Origin: Anastatus disparis
Lineage: Eukaryota > Arthropoda > Insecta > Hymenoptera > Eupelmidae
Assembly: GCA_017163975.1 (NCBI GenBank)
Contig: JAFFSR010000245.1
Coordinates: forward strand, 511,001 to 575,000
Reading direction: 5' to 3'
DNA length: 64,000 nt
Positions 31,346 to 44,333 of the stretch are shown piece after piece (the stretch's first letter is position 1; every line of letters starts with the position of its first letter). The translations under genes were made by a program, and so were the position numbers. Under the pieces are notes generated by a model, which had not been told where the DNA came from, searched no databases, and saw only the letters and a list, made by a program, of their open reading frames with translations.

Positions 31346-32631
31346 ATGGTGCTGATTGTAACACGCGCCTGTACGGGCAAGATTAATCATCCAAACTATC
31401 GCGAGAAGCGATTCAAAAGGCCCAATAGACAGCGGCTACAAATAGAGAAAGAAACCAAAAAAAAAAGCAAAGCCCGGAAACAAAGGGAAATATGAGGGAG
31501 GATGGAAATATGTACGAGGACCCCAATCCATTAGAAAATACGATACAAGAGGAACATAGAGAGAAAGAGACAGGAAACCTAATTGACGAGACATTAAATA
31601 ATAAGGGTCAAAAAAAGGACGAAAAAAGAAAGACACACAGTAAAACCCTTATTGAATATAAGGGAAAGATTTTTATGTGTAAAGATAATTTAATGCATTT
31701 TATCACTACCAATGGAATACTTTGCGACGTGGGAGCGCAACACCTAGATGAAAGAAAGGAGATGCTTCGTTTTAACGGATTGAGCCCAGGGGAGGTCAAA
31801 ATTATCGCAAAAGGGAAAATATTGCAATTTGCAATGGTACTACGAGGAAACACCTCAGTAAACACTATGGAAATAATAGCGGATTTATTATTCTGTTTTT
31901 GTGTGTTAAAGAAAATTATAAGTAAAGAAAAGATACGCTCTATAAGCATGGCAAGGAGCGAACGAATTGAAAATGTTCCATGGGAAGAAATAGTGAAAAA
32001 TTTAAGAAAAGTGTTGAGGGGAACACAGGTAAAAATTATTATTTGCTTAGGAAGTATCAAATACGTCGACGAACAATACCGATATAAAATATTAGAAGAA
32101 CTTCATGTCTCTGCGGTAGGAGGGCACAAAGGAGTCAGCAAAACAATGAAAAGAATAAGACAAAGGTATTATTGGGAGAATATTAAGGAGGATGTACAAA
32201 ATTTTATACGTAAATGCGTAACTTGTCAGCTCAAGAAGCTTGTACGTGTAAAAACTGAGCAACCAATGACTATTACGGACACCCCTCATACAGCAATGGC
32301 AAAGATTAGCTTGGATATTTTAGGGCCCTTTCCAGTCTCAAGAAACGACCTTAATAATGTGTTAACCTCACAATGCAATTTTTCTAAGTTTTGCATAGCC
32401 ATTCCTCTTAAGGATGCGACCGCCGAATCAGTAGCCGACGCTCTTATAAAGACACTTATCTGCATTTTTGGCGCGCCGTTAATAATTCTTACAGATCAAG
32501 GTTCAAATTTTATGAGCGGGTTAATGAAACGAATTGCAAAGAAATTTAAGATTAAACAAGTAAAGACAACAGCGTACCACCCCGCGAGTAACGGAAGTTT
32601 AGAGGGCAGTCATCATTCTCTAAGTGAGTAT
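31346..32631 (+). pseudogene. Gypsy integrase, N-terminal and core part
   Basis: The frame from 31492 has a charged linker, then the HHCC zinc-binding domain (HVSAVGGHKGVSKT, CVTCQ) and the catalytic core: SLDILGPFPV (first Asp), ILTDQGSNFMSG (second Asp) and HPASNGSLEGSHH (Glu region). Integrase inserts the DNA copy into the host genome. The coding sequence is interrupted after the codons for SEY at 32631 by an antisense solo LTR and resumes at 35109. Confidence 0.75.
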
Positions 32632-35104
32632 TGCGATGTGAGAATTTTAGTAAATGTAATATTCTATACTTTTAAACAATATATTAATTTACTCGTGAGC
32701 CGATTCTCACAGGCGAATTTGGTGTATCAAAAAAAAAAATTTAATTTGTGTAAAGGGCGCCAGATACACCACCAACTAGCTAGCCGTAAGCATAAATCTC
32801 AAGCTGCCTTGGATCGGGAGGTGGCTCTATTCGAGCAGAATTCTTACCTGAAATGGGAGGGAAAAAATACACACAAAAAAAAACTTTATTTAAATTCACT
32901 CAGATTTATATTTAAGAAGATACCTTATTTTATTCAATTATAACAAATTAATTCGATTTCTACCTAGTCGCGCACTCTCATATCCCACACAAAGAAAATT
33001 ATAAATTACTCTTTATGGGTTTCAATTAATCAAAAAAATTTAAATATTAATCGTCATTCTAATTACAGCAAATTAAAAAAAAATCAATTCACTTTATCTA
33101 TCAATCTAATCAATTTATTTGTGTAATAAATAAGAAAAATATTAATTATAAATAAAATAAATCATAAACTTTTCAATCTAAAATGGTGGTCTTCCGGTGG
33201 CCATTTGGCTTGCTTCGCGTCTCTCTCTCTCTGTCACTCTCGGCGCTCAATACGCGCCCACGTGTTACTAGAAACGAATTTTTCTAATTTGCACTACGTA
33301 CGAACACAAAAAAAAATCTTATCTTGTCTCTATCTAGTAATTATTCGCTCAACCGGCACTTAACGCGTCTCACCGGTCTAAATTTTATTTTTGTCAACAC
33401 GTGGCTACGTAACTCATACACTCCGGCACTCACGGTCTAACCTTAATTTTTAATTTAACTATGCAACAAAATTTTTAATTCTATTACGCTTTATGTCACT
33501 AGCTATTCAAGATTTCACACATGGGAAAAATTTGTTTTAAACGCACGTTAAATTCGAAAATTTACACTTAATAAATCAATTGAAAATTTATCTCTGCTCT
33601 CTCTCTCTCTCACGCTTAATAAGAATTTCTAAGTTTCTTTACGACAATTTACAAATTTTAACACAAAGAAAAGAAAATCTTTAACTACGTCACTTCGCGC
33701 ACTACTAAGAAATTTTCGCAAAACCACTTCACTGACTCTACAATCAATCGGCGAGAGCCATTGATTTACAAAGAAATTTAACGAATTTTCTGGGCGCAGC
33801 CCACTCACCGTTGATGAATCCTATCCTCGCCCAGGTCGATACAGTCGACGATGAAGATGATATACAAGGCTGTGGAGGGCTAGCACTGGCGATAATGGCC
33901 GCTCGCTTCGTCTTTCCTCCGGGGTCTTTTTATGATCGCTACCGGCGACGTTGGATGCGATTTCTGTCTCGTCTTCACCAGGTTTTCTCTCCTCGTAACT
34001 CAGCTGCAAACTCTCTCTCGGTCGAATAAGCTCCGCTCTCGAATATTCCAGACGACAAGAAAGAAACTAAGTTTTAATTTGAAGTGAATCGTAAAGAAGT
34101 TCAGGTGCGGCACGAGGACGATCATCAAATTGCGTGCGACTCAGTGCAAAGATCAGCAGTGAATGTCTTCTTCTTAAAAGGCTTCTTCCTTCTTCTCCAC
34201 GTCTTCTTGTCTTCTTGTTATCTTCTGTCTTCGTTTAATTTTTTTTACTCCCAATCACTGCTCTTAAATTCTTATGCTATGATTCTCATTGGTCTTTTCT
34301 TACTTCCTTTTAACACACACACACACACACACACACATTTACGCTCAATATGCGTATACCTCATACTATAATTTGTTTAATCTAACATGTGCGTGTACAG
34401 ATTTACAACACGTGTTAATTTAATTTTCTTCACACTAGTTAAAGCAATTTTTATCCTTTCTCTTCGTTAATCTATTATTCTTTTCGTTTTCTTTATTCGC
34501 TATCCTTTTCTGTCTTCTTATGCGTAGATTGGTCGTCACCGTCTACACATAGGAGTATTACACATACATATACATACGTGTATGTATATGCATGGTATCG
34601 AGGCTCAGCTAAGAGAAAAGAATCGTGACGACCCCTTCTCTAACGGTCTCTCTCCATCTTTCTTTATTGCCTCTTTTCTCTTTCTTCGCGCGCGAGAGAT
34701 CGATGCGCCAGCACTTTAGATTCGTTTTCTTAGCGTGCGAATCTCCCCATCTCTCTTACTCATTATCGCTGTCTCACTCTTCTTTCTTCTAAGTTTTCTT
34801 CGTGACTCCTAGCGCACGCGCGGTTGTTCACATGTATTAGTAGGTAGGCTATCGCTTGACAAGCTGCTACAGCAGCACCGGCGTTCATATACAGGGGTTC
34901 TCGATGTAGTAGTAATGGCCGCCACGCGCGTCTGCTATACATGTGTCGTCGTCGTGATCTCGTTCACAAAAAAAAGGGATTTAATAAAAAAAAATCTCCT
35001 ATGCGTTCGGGCCCATGAGTGGTTGGTGATTTGTGCCGACGGGAGAAAAAATTTTTATTTTAACAAAAAAATTTTTATTGTTACGTGGTATTTTCCACGT
35101 CACA
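32632..35104 (-). mobile_element. Antisense solo LTR (2.47 kb) inside integrase
   Basis: On the minus strand it starts TGTGACGTGGAAAATACC (a short hairpin with CACGTAACA) and ends TCTCACATCGCA. It is flanked by the 4-base duplication GTAT at 32628-32631 and 35105-35108, and integrase coding resumes in frame right after the second GTAT. It contains CT-rich tracts, a short (CA)n near 34313 and a GC-richer part (33780-34030, 34680-34930). Short ORFs within it have no recognisable content. Such a long LTR without internal genes suggests recombination between two LTRs. Confidence 0.65.
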
Positions 35105-35576
35105 GTATATAAAGGTAATGATTGACCAAACAATGGGTTGGGACGAATACCTTGAATTAGCCACCTTTTGCTACAATACTGTTCCATATGAGGCCCATCA
35201 ATTTACTCCTTTTGAGTTAGTTTTTGGGAAATTGGCGCGTTTACCTTCAAATGAGCCCTTAGAACCCGAGGATCAATTACCTACTTATAATGATTCTGTA
35301 ATGGATCTTAGTACTCACTTAAACGAGATACAGAAAATTGCTCGAGAAAAATTAATAGAGGCTAAATACAGATCCAAAGATTATTATGACAGCAAAATTA
35401 ATGCGCAGGAATTCCGAATAGGGGATAGCGTGTGGCTATTAAAAGGGGGCAAACAATATAAACTAGCTGACCAATATGGAGGACCATATCTAGTCACAGA
35501 TGTTTTTAATAATAAATGTAATCTTAAAATAAGAATAAATAATCATAAAACTAAGGTAGTTCATGCTACTGGGTAA
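35105..35576 (+). pseudogene. Gypsy integrase, C-terminal part
   Basis: Continuation of the integrase after the solo LTR: GWDEYLELATFCYNTVPYE, then TPFELVFGKLARLP, typical of the end of the gypsy integrase core, and a C-terminal domain with FRIGDSVWLLKGGKQYKLADQYGGPYLV (chromatin/DNA-binding SH3-like region), ending TAA at 35574-35576. This part itself is undamaged. Confidence 0.75.
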
Positions 35577-38500
35577 GAAAATCCTATTTGGAACCAAAGT
35601 AAAAAAAAGAGAGAAAATGAGGATTAAAATAATATGTTTGAATATAAAAAAATAAATGGGATGATAAATTAAATTAGTGTAAGGTAGACGGGAGTCTCTA
35701 AGTTTAAGTGTGACAGTCCCATAGGTAGACATACATATGAAATCTAAATCTTACAATAGTTATATATTTAATAAAAAGGGGATAGAAATAAAAAATGCTA
35801 CAAGATTAGGTTAATAATAAGCAAAATAAACAGCCAAAAGTAAACTGTAAAAAAAAACGAGAACAACACGTGACTTAAATACTATAGGATTGGGAGGTAG
35901 GAGTTGAAATAATGAACGGAGACAGTAGTGATAATTAGATGAAGCTAGAGACATGTAAACGAAAGAATATATTAACAAACGATAACCGAAAATAGTCAAG
36001 TCTTTCAAAGATAAAAACAAACCGGCACATATATTTCCTCATTTTCCTTGAGATGGAAAGAAAGACTCTCTATACAAAATTTAAGTAAATAGCAAATTTC
36101 GAAAAGATGTACTCTTTTTTCAAGGGGGGGGGAAGGGAATACAATTTTTAAATTTTATTCAGTTTGAAGTATAAAAAGAAAACGTACACGGTAGCAAGAA
36201 GTCAACGATGATGACTTACTTATTATGAATAAAGGCAAATCTATATATACAAAAAGAAACAAAAAAATAAGTCAAAGAACCGCATAGTAGCGCAGTAACA
36301 AAAAACGGGAAACAGAGATACATGTAGAAGATATATGAAGTAAAATCAAAGAAACATACATAATTATTATAAGTAAAAAATGATTATGATAAAAAAATAT
36401 ATACAATTCAGAAAAAATATCAATTGAAGATGATTTTTAGATTAATGATAAACGTTGAAATAAAAAAAAGAAGAAGGGAAATAATGATAATAAACGATTA
36501 CATTTGGCTGTTAGTAAGAAAAACAGAAAAATATTAAAATAAGAAGGGAATATTCTCATACTAAGCTTTAAAATCAATTATTATTATTATTTAACCATAA
36601 TATGGATACGCACATAGATAATAATACAAAAAAATATACACTTTTTTTAATATTCGTACTTTACATCATACAGGAAAGGAAAGGATCAATAAATAAAATG
36701 TTCCCAGGCAAGGAACCATAATAAGAATAAAAGAGGAAAATTCGATTTAATAAAAGAGAGAAAGAAAGGAGTGAGAACAAAAACATAATTAAAAGATTAA
36801 AATGGGCTAGAGAGGATTTATAAGATTAACAACAAGCTGGTCAAGAGAAATAAAGATACAGCTCGTTGCTTAATTAACTACGGTAACAAAATTTTTTTAA
36901 TAACAAATGAAGTACGGATCTAAAATAATATTTGCTTATTAGGTTGTAAGAATATATAATTAAACATTGTTGTCACAGCATAAAAACGATGTAAATCAAA
37001 AAGGCAATGCGCCTTTCAAAAATGTATGTAAAGGGAAAACAAAAATGCAAGAAGGTTTTGGGACTAAGAATAATGATAGATAAAAAAAAATGTTTTCGAT
37101 ATGTTCACGTATCAATTGCACAATTAAAAAAATTAAGATAAAAAATTTATGTAAAATAGGAAACTAGCTTCTAAACTGTTCATTAAAAAGAGTGATTTTA
37201 TCATAACATTAATATCAAATTTCATTGAGAGTAATAATTTTGCCTAGAGAGTGATATACCATTGTATAAACTGTAAAATAACATTCAAAGGGTAATAATG
37301 TATTGGAAGAAAAATTCAAAATTCTTTTTATTATTACAGCATGGAAGCTGGGTGCAACTCCTTATATTATCAACTACTGTAGCTTTAAAATAGAAGTAAG
37401 ATAGAAATGGAATAATAATAATGAAAATCGAATTTTTGTTTGCTTAATATTCTTATAGACTGTGATGTTCCATAAGAAAAACTACGATTGAGTATACATA
37501 CAATTAATAAACAAATATCATTGATTCAATTCACATAATCAAACATTATTATTATTATACCATAAAAACACATAAGTTAAAACCTAGGAAAAAGAAGGAA
37601 ATTAGATTTAAGAAAAATAGAAATGACTAGACCCTTATATAGTTAAATGGTACATACTGTATGGAAGCATAAAAATGACGCCAGCAAAGGCATATTGATA
37701 AAAAAAACTTGAACTAGATTAAAAGCGTTGAGTATACGAAAAATGTAACCGAGAGGTATACGTTAAAGAATAATGACGCTTTTAAGAGAAGTTTAATAAG
37801 ATAAAAGTTGAGAGATATTTTTACATAGGTCTTTTCATCCACTCATAAGCATCATTATTGTTTGACAATGTAGCAAATAAGAAGAAAAAAAATTTTTTTT
37901 TTATGCAAGCAATCAATGTACCCATAACTTATGTCTTTAATTCAATTGTAAAATATTTCTAACGATGTAGTAAACAAAGACTTTAAGTGTTAACATTTTA
38001 CGAATGAAAAATATGTAAACACCAGACGAATGAATACTGATCCCATATAAACTCTTATATTCAAAAGGTCAAGATATATTATGGACCTCAGAGAAGGAAA
38101 AAAAGAAAAGAATGAAAAAATTATGATGCAAAAAAATATATAATCAAATTGTAATATCGAGTGTATAGAATAGAAAAAGTAAACGAAGTAGAAATTGCAT
38201 GTGAACTAGTATTTCAAAAGAAATTTGATAGAAGGTCAAGATATATTATGGATCTTAGAGTAAAAAAAGAAAATAAAAAAAAAATTATGATACAAGAAAA
38301 ATCAAATTAAAATATTGAGTGTATAGAATAGAAATAGTAAACAAGTAGAAATTGCATGTGAACTAATATTTTAAAAGAAATTCGATGGAAGATCAAGATA
38401 TATTATGGACCTTAGAGTAAAAAGAAAATAAAAAAATTATGATACAAGAAAAACATATAATCAAATTAAAATATTGAGTATATAGGATAGAAATAGTAAA

Positions 38501-38811
38501 CAAAGTAGAAATTGCATGTAAACTAGTATTTTAAAAAGAAATTTGATAAAAGGTCAAGAGTTATTATGGGCCTTCGAGTGGTAAATAAAAAAGGGTATAA
38601 AAAAATTGTTACCAGAAAAATACATAATCAAATTATAATATTGAAAGTGAAGAATGTAAATAATAAATATACATTGTACCAAGAAGCGGCCAACTGGGCT
38701 ACCACATTTCAAGTTTAGAATAAAAAAGAACATAATTAATAAATCAGTAAAGGAGATGGTCGTTTCCGAACGCTCTCATTTAACTCGCGCGTTCTTTAAT
38801 GGGTGGGGAGG
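35577..38811 (+). other. Region between integrase and 3' LTR; no ORF recognised
   Basis: Some insect gypsy elements carry an envelope gene here, but I see no signal peptide, furin-like site or long frame; the region is A-rich with stops in all frames. A G-rich tract near 36125 (G9 followed by AAGGG) might be an internal purine tract. The section ends with tandem repeats (38060-38640) and the purine tract GGGTGGGGAGG at 38801-38811, the expected primer site for plus-strand synthesis. Confidence 0.55.
38060..38640 (+). repeat. About 160-bp tandem repeats, four copies
   Basis: Each unit starts near AAGGTCAAGATATATTATGG (38066, 38233, 38391, 38550) and contains TAGAAATTGCATGTGAACTA. Period about 158-167 bases, with gradual divergence towards the 3' LTR. 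Confidence 0.75.
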
Positions 38812-40309
38812 TGTAATGAACCGAGTTCATCACCAATAAATGGTACAAAAAAATTAAAGTTTAAATAATAATAACGAATATAGAGTAAAAAATAATATTG
38901 ATCAATTAATGAATAAATGCATAGAACGACGCAAGCAAAGCGAGGTCAAGCAATTGTTGAAGGAAATAGCGGAAGAAAGAAGTATAAGCGGAAGGAATAG
39001 AGTTCATTACCTATGAATTTTTCAAAAAAAATATAAAAACTAAAATAACAGCAATAATGAAAAAGTAAAAATAATATTGATAAATAAATACATAAACAAA
39101 TACAGGAGACAAAATAACACGATGAAAACGATTTGAATCAAAGCGGCGGCCGAGTAAAATAGTACAAGAAAAAAAAGTACGCTGCAGGAGCCGAATTCGA
39201 CACCAATGAATTTTTCAAACAGAAAATAAATAAGAATAACCTAGTAATAATAAAAAAAATTAAAATCATTGCAATAAAATAATAAATAAACAAATACGAG
39301 GGACGAATAGCAACAAATTCAGTTGACCTCAATGAAGAGCAAGGCTCGGCGGCTGAGTAAATCAGCAAAGGAATGAGAAGTACAAGCTGAATAGGATGCT
39401 AAAAAAAGATACTGCCAGGCGGCAAGCTTAGAAAAAGCAATAAGCCTGACAACGATGAACGGCTTCGCAGAAGATCGTGAAGTTAACTTAGGGGAGTATG
39501 AAAAGATTCCAGCGAAGCGGTAGGAGAATAAAGCGCAGTATGGAAATAGATAAGGCCGTCCCTGAAGAAGAATACAGAGTGGAGGGACATTAAAGCCAAT
39601 TTATGAGGAGCAATCATAGGGAGTTAGTGCAAAATTAAAAAGAAAAGCTTTGACAGAGTCTCAAAAACAGGAAGCAGAAATGATAACGGCAAAAAATAAT
39701 TGGCAATAAATTTCAAGCTGACCTCTTTCTATTATGGTTTCCAGAAAAAACCATACAGGGAGGGCCGACTGGCAACCAATCAGAATAGCTGAAAATCATA
39801 CGAATGGGCAAAAAATATACCGTCGTTAGCAACAACGAAGCTTCTGGAATCAAGACTTAGAGAATAGAAAGCGTTGAGCTTGAAGGCGAAGCCCTCTCTT
39901 CAGATCGAAATACCAGCGGAGCAACAGCCCTCTTCCAGATCGGATGGAAATGGGGCCAACCTCTTTTTCCTGACCAAACTCTTGCTGGCCACATCGCTTT
40001 CGCCCAGCAGCCGACACGCCACCAGAGCCAGCACCAGCCAGCCACCGCCCATCTGAGAGTCATCAGCCGAGGAGACAAGCTAAACTTAAAGAAAGAAGAA
40101 GTTTATTTAAATTTTAAGTTCAAGTTCCATAGTCAACAATCAACTATACCAACCAGAGAACAAGGCGAACGTGTGGGGAAACGGAGATCGACACAAAGAA
40201 AAAAAAACAAGGTAGAGAGTTTTTCAAAATTGTTTATTTGTAAATCTCAAGGGGGGAAATCATGTCTCGGAACAGGGTTGCGAAAAAAGTAATTAAAAAT
40301 TATTTGAAT

Positions 40310-40735
40310 CACGAATCATTTTTGAATTTGTAATTAAAGTTTTATTTAATTAACAATTCCTTTTAAATTAATAATTAAAGATATTTTAATTAACAAATCA
40401 AAATCTAATCGTGAATTGAAAAGGCTTTAATTAAAAAATCAAAAGAAATTCTCAATTGAATAAATTTCAATTAAGAAATCAAAATGTAATCGTGAATTGA
40501 AAGGGCTTTAATTCCAAAATCAAAAGGAATTCTTAATTAAATAAATTTCAATTAAAAAATCAAAATTTAATCGTGAATTGAAAGGGCTTTAATTCCAAAA
40601 TCAAAAGGAATCCTTAATTAAATAAATTTCAATTAAGAAATCAAATGTAATCGTGAATTGAAAGAGCGTCAGTTATGATTATGATTTGTGAATTCGAGGG
40701 CTTTAATTAAAAATTCCACAATTCCTTTTTAATTA
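40310..40735 (+). repeat. 81-bp subterminal tandem repeats, left (four copies)
   Basis: Units contain TCGTGAATTGAAAGGGC and AATTCCAAAATCAAAAGGAA, with cores near 40411, 40491, 40572 and 40652. Inverted relative to the right-hand array at 53020-53960. Such subterminal repeats are where hAT transposases usually bind; that function is inferred. Confidence 0.75.
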
Positions 40736-40744
40736 AACGTGCTA

Positions 40745-40865
40745 AGGAATTTGTATCATATATATGTATATAGAAAAACATATGTGGACGCGCACATACA
40801 TACGCACCTAGGCTCATATATATGCAACATTTCATGTCGACCCACACGCACACATACGGACAAGT

Positions 40866-40923
<58 letters not shown>

Positions 40924-41596
40924 GGTCCGTTTCATGTCAACTTGCACCCGTTGACCCGTATATAATTTGGTTTATATATATGTATATATATATACATACA
41001 TACATACATACATGGGATATTTCTTGTCGGTTAGCACGTACTCATAAGTACAGGTTTTCTTTATATGTGGTTCATTTCATGACAACACGCACACACCCAT
41101 TCGTGTACCCTTAGATTTACATATATGGGACATTTCATGTCGATTCGCATACATGCACACGCACGTTAATAAACATAGGATTTTTCACGTCAATTCGAAA
41201 GCACACACACAGGTTTATATATATGGGACATTTCATGTCTATTCGCATGCATGCACACAGACTTTAATAAACATGGGATTTTTCACGTCAATTGGAACGC
41301 ACGCACTTACAGGTTTAGATATATGGGACATTTCATGCCAATGCGCACGCACACACACACACACAGGATTATATATGGGACATTTCATGTCGATTCGCAT
41401 GCATGCACACGCACGTTAATATATATAGGATTTTTCACGTCGATTCGAACGCACACACACAGGTTTACATATATATGGGACATTTCATGTCAATTCGCAT
41501 GCATGCACACAAACTTTAATAAATATTGGATTTTTCACGTCAATTGGAACGTACGCACATACAGGTATATATATGAGATATTTCATGTCGTTTACA

Positions 41597-41643
<47 letters not shown>

Positions 41644-42060
41644 GACAGTACATGTCGTTGCGCATGCATGCACACACACGTTAATATACATGGGATTTTT
41701 AATGTCAATTCAAACGCATACAAACACACAGGTTTATACATATGGTACATTTCATATCGATTTGCATGCATGCACACACGTTAATATACATAAGATTTTT
41801 CACGTCAATTATTACCCACGCCTATACAGGTTTATATATATGGGACATTTCATGACAACTCTAACACACCTATCCAAGCGCCCTTAGGTTCACATATATG
41901 GGACGTATCATGTCAACACGCACGCACCGGTTTTCATATATTTGACATATCTTGTCAACTCGAACACGCAAACACATCTAAATATGTATTTGAAATTTGT
42001 ATTTATATATATGGGACCGTTTCTGTCAATTCGCATGTACGCACACACATGGGCTTATGA

Positions 42061-42093
<33 letters not shown>

Positions 42094-42237
42094 TATGTGT
42101 GTATATCTGTGTACACATATACATGGGATATTTAATGTTAATTCACACGCGCGCACATACACACAGGTTTATATACACGGGACGTTTCATGTCAATTTAC
42201 ATGCATGACACACGTACTTGAGTTTGTATATATTTTT

Positions 42238-42297
<60 letters not shown>

Positions 42298-42470
42298 GGC
42301 TGTTCCTGTCAAGGCACATGCACGCACACACATGGGCTTATGAATATATGTATATACATATACATGGGATATTTTATGTCAATTCACATGCGCGCACACA
42401 CACACACAGGTATATATATATATATATATATATATATGGGACGTTTCAGGTCAACTCACCGAACAAAAAA
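40745..42470 (+). repeat. Satellite-like array, left arm of the hAT element
   Basis: Tandem units of about 50 bases, often in alternating pairs, around TGGGACATTTCATGTC and TGGGATTTTTCACGTC, separated by CGCATGCATGCACACAC-type tracts and TA runs (for example 40868-40920, 41599-41640, 42241-42295). About 25 cores. ORFs full of Tyr-Ile and His-Thr here are repeat artefacts. Confidence 0.8.
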
Positions 42471-44298
42471 ATAAAATTCGTTGTAAATCTGTGAAAATGT
42501 TCCATTTCATACCTAAAATATACAAAAAAATTTTCAGAGGTATAGATCCAATGGATTAAGAGTAATGAGTAATGAAATATTGTGATTTTTCAAAATTTTT
42601 GGTGAATTCATCAAATTAATAATTTTTTTACTCAAAAACTAAGGGTCCTAGAGATGTACTTATGAAGACATTTCTTGTTGCAAATTAAGCGTAGAATCAG
42701 CACAAATTTTTTTAAATCTCAAGATTGCTATCTTCTGATTGGTCCACTTTGTTATTTCATATAATTTGCAATTACTTGAGTTCGAACAGGTTGATTTCAC
42801 TCCTGTTGGAGTATGTTATGTCTTCTGATAACATATTGAAGTAAGCTTTTGCTCCACTTGGCTCGAGCCCTAGGAGAGGAGCTATAGAACTTTGAATATT
42901 GAAAAATTTTTAATTTTGAATTTAACACATACATCAACATTTTCTTCTTCGATGTTCATAGATAATACAATATACGAATGCATGATTGTCTAAATATTTT
43001 AACATTTATCTATTTCTTTATGATGCAAGTGTTTTATTAAAATATTAATTATGCATTACGTACACATCATCAAGATACACTCATAAACAAGAAAATTTTA
43101 TTCGTTTAACTAATTTGTCATTATAACTATTTTGCATACGTATTAAAAAATTATTTAAATATACATATTTAGGAATTAAAATTAATACTATATATCTGGA
43201 AATAAAAAGGATAAAGTTAAATAAATTCTATACGGATAAAATTTATTCAATATAAAAATTTATTACAAAATGAAAGAATCTGTTATTTGTGTATTCTGTA
43301 ACTTTTAACAAGTACTTCTTAATTTATCTCATTTTTCTGAAAATAAATTACTCAAAATTTTTTTTTAAATTGAAATGGTATTTTAAAATTATAATGTCAT
43401 TAGAGTGGAGATAAATTAAGAAGTACTTGTTAAAAGTTACAGAATACACAAATAACAGATTCTTTCATTTTATAATAAATTTTTATATTGAATAAATTTT
43501 ATCCGTATAGAATTTATTTAACTTTATCCTTTTTATTTCCAGATATATAGTATTAATTTTAATTCCTAAATATGTATATTTAAATAATTTTTTAATACGT
43601 ATGCAAAATAGTTATAATGACAAATTAGTTAAATGAATAAAATTTTCTTGTTTATGAGTGTATCTTGATGATGTGTACGTAATGCATAATTAATATTTTA
43701 ATAAAGCACTTGCATCATAAAGAAATAGATAAATGTTAAAATATTTAGACAATCATGCATTCGTATATTGTATTATCTATGAACATCGAAGAAGAAAATG
43801 TTGATGTATGTGTTAAATTCAAAATTAAAAATTTTTCAATATTCAAAGTTCTATAGCTCCTCTCCTAGGGCTCGAGCCAAGTGGAGCAAAAGCTTACTTC
43901 AATATGTTATCAGAAGACATAACATACTCCAACAGGAGTGAAATCAACCTGTTCGAACTCAAGTAATTGCAAATTATATGAAATAACAAAGTGGACCAAT
44001 CAGAAGATAGCAATCTTGAGATTTAAAAAAATTTGTGCTGATTCTACGCTTAATTTGCAACAAGAAATGTCTTCATAAGTACATCTCTAGGACCCTTAGT
44101 TTTTGAGTAAAAAAATTATTAATTTGATGAATTCACCAAAAATTTTGAAAAATCACAATATTTCATTACTCATTACTCTTAATCCATTGGATCTATACCT
44201 CTGAAAATTTTTTTGTATATTTTGGGTATGAAATGGAACATTTTCACAGATTTACAACGAATTTTATTTTTTTGTTCGGTGAGTTGACCTGAAACGTC

Positions 44299-44303
<5 letters not shown>
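42438..44303. repeat. Palindrome inside the hAT element (about 890-base arms)
   Basis: From GGGACGTTTCAGGTCAACTC to its complement at 44303, centred near 43370 with an 80-base unpaired middle (about 43331-43410). The arms are almost identical (single-base changes only), flanked by TA runs. No coding content recognised. Confidence 0.85.

Positions 44304-44330
<27 letters not shown>

Positions 44331-44333
<3 letters not shown>

Noticed and set aside
33811..34029. 72-codon ORF inside the antisense solo LTR
   Set aside because: Lies in an LTR on the opposite strand to the LTR's direction, and an overlapping ORF exists on the other strand; no domain.
35577..38811. Envelope gene of an errantivirus-like gypsy
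   Set aside because: No long frame, signal peptide, cleavage site or membrane anchor could be seen after integrase.
40739..42494. Many ORFs with Tyr-Ile and His-Thr repeats, also at 50764-52117
   Set aside because: They arise from TA and CA microsatellites in the satellite arms and occur in all frames on both strands.
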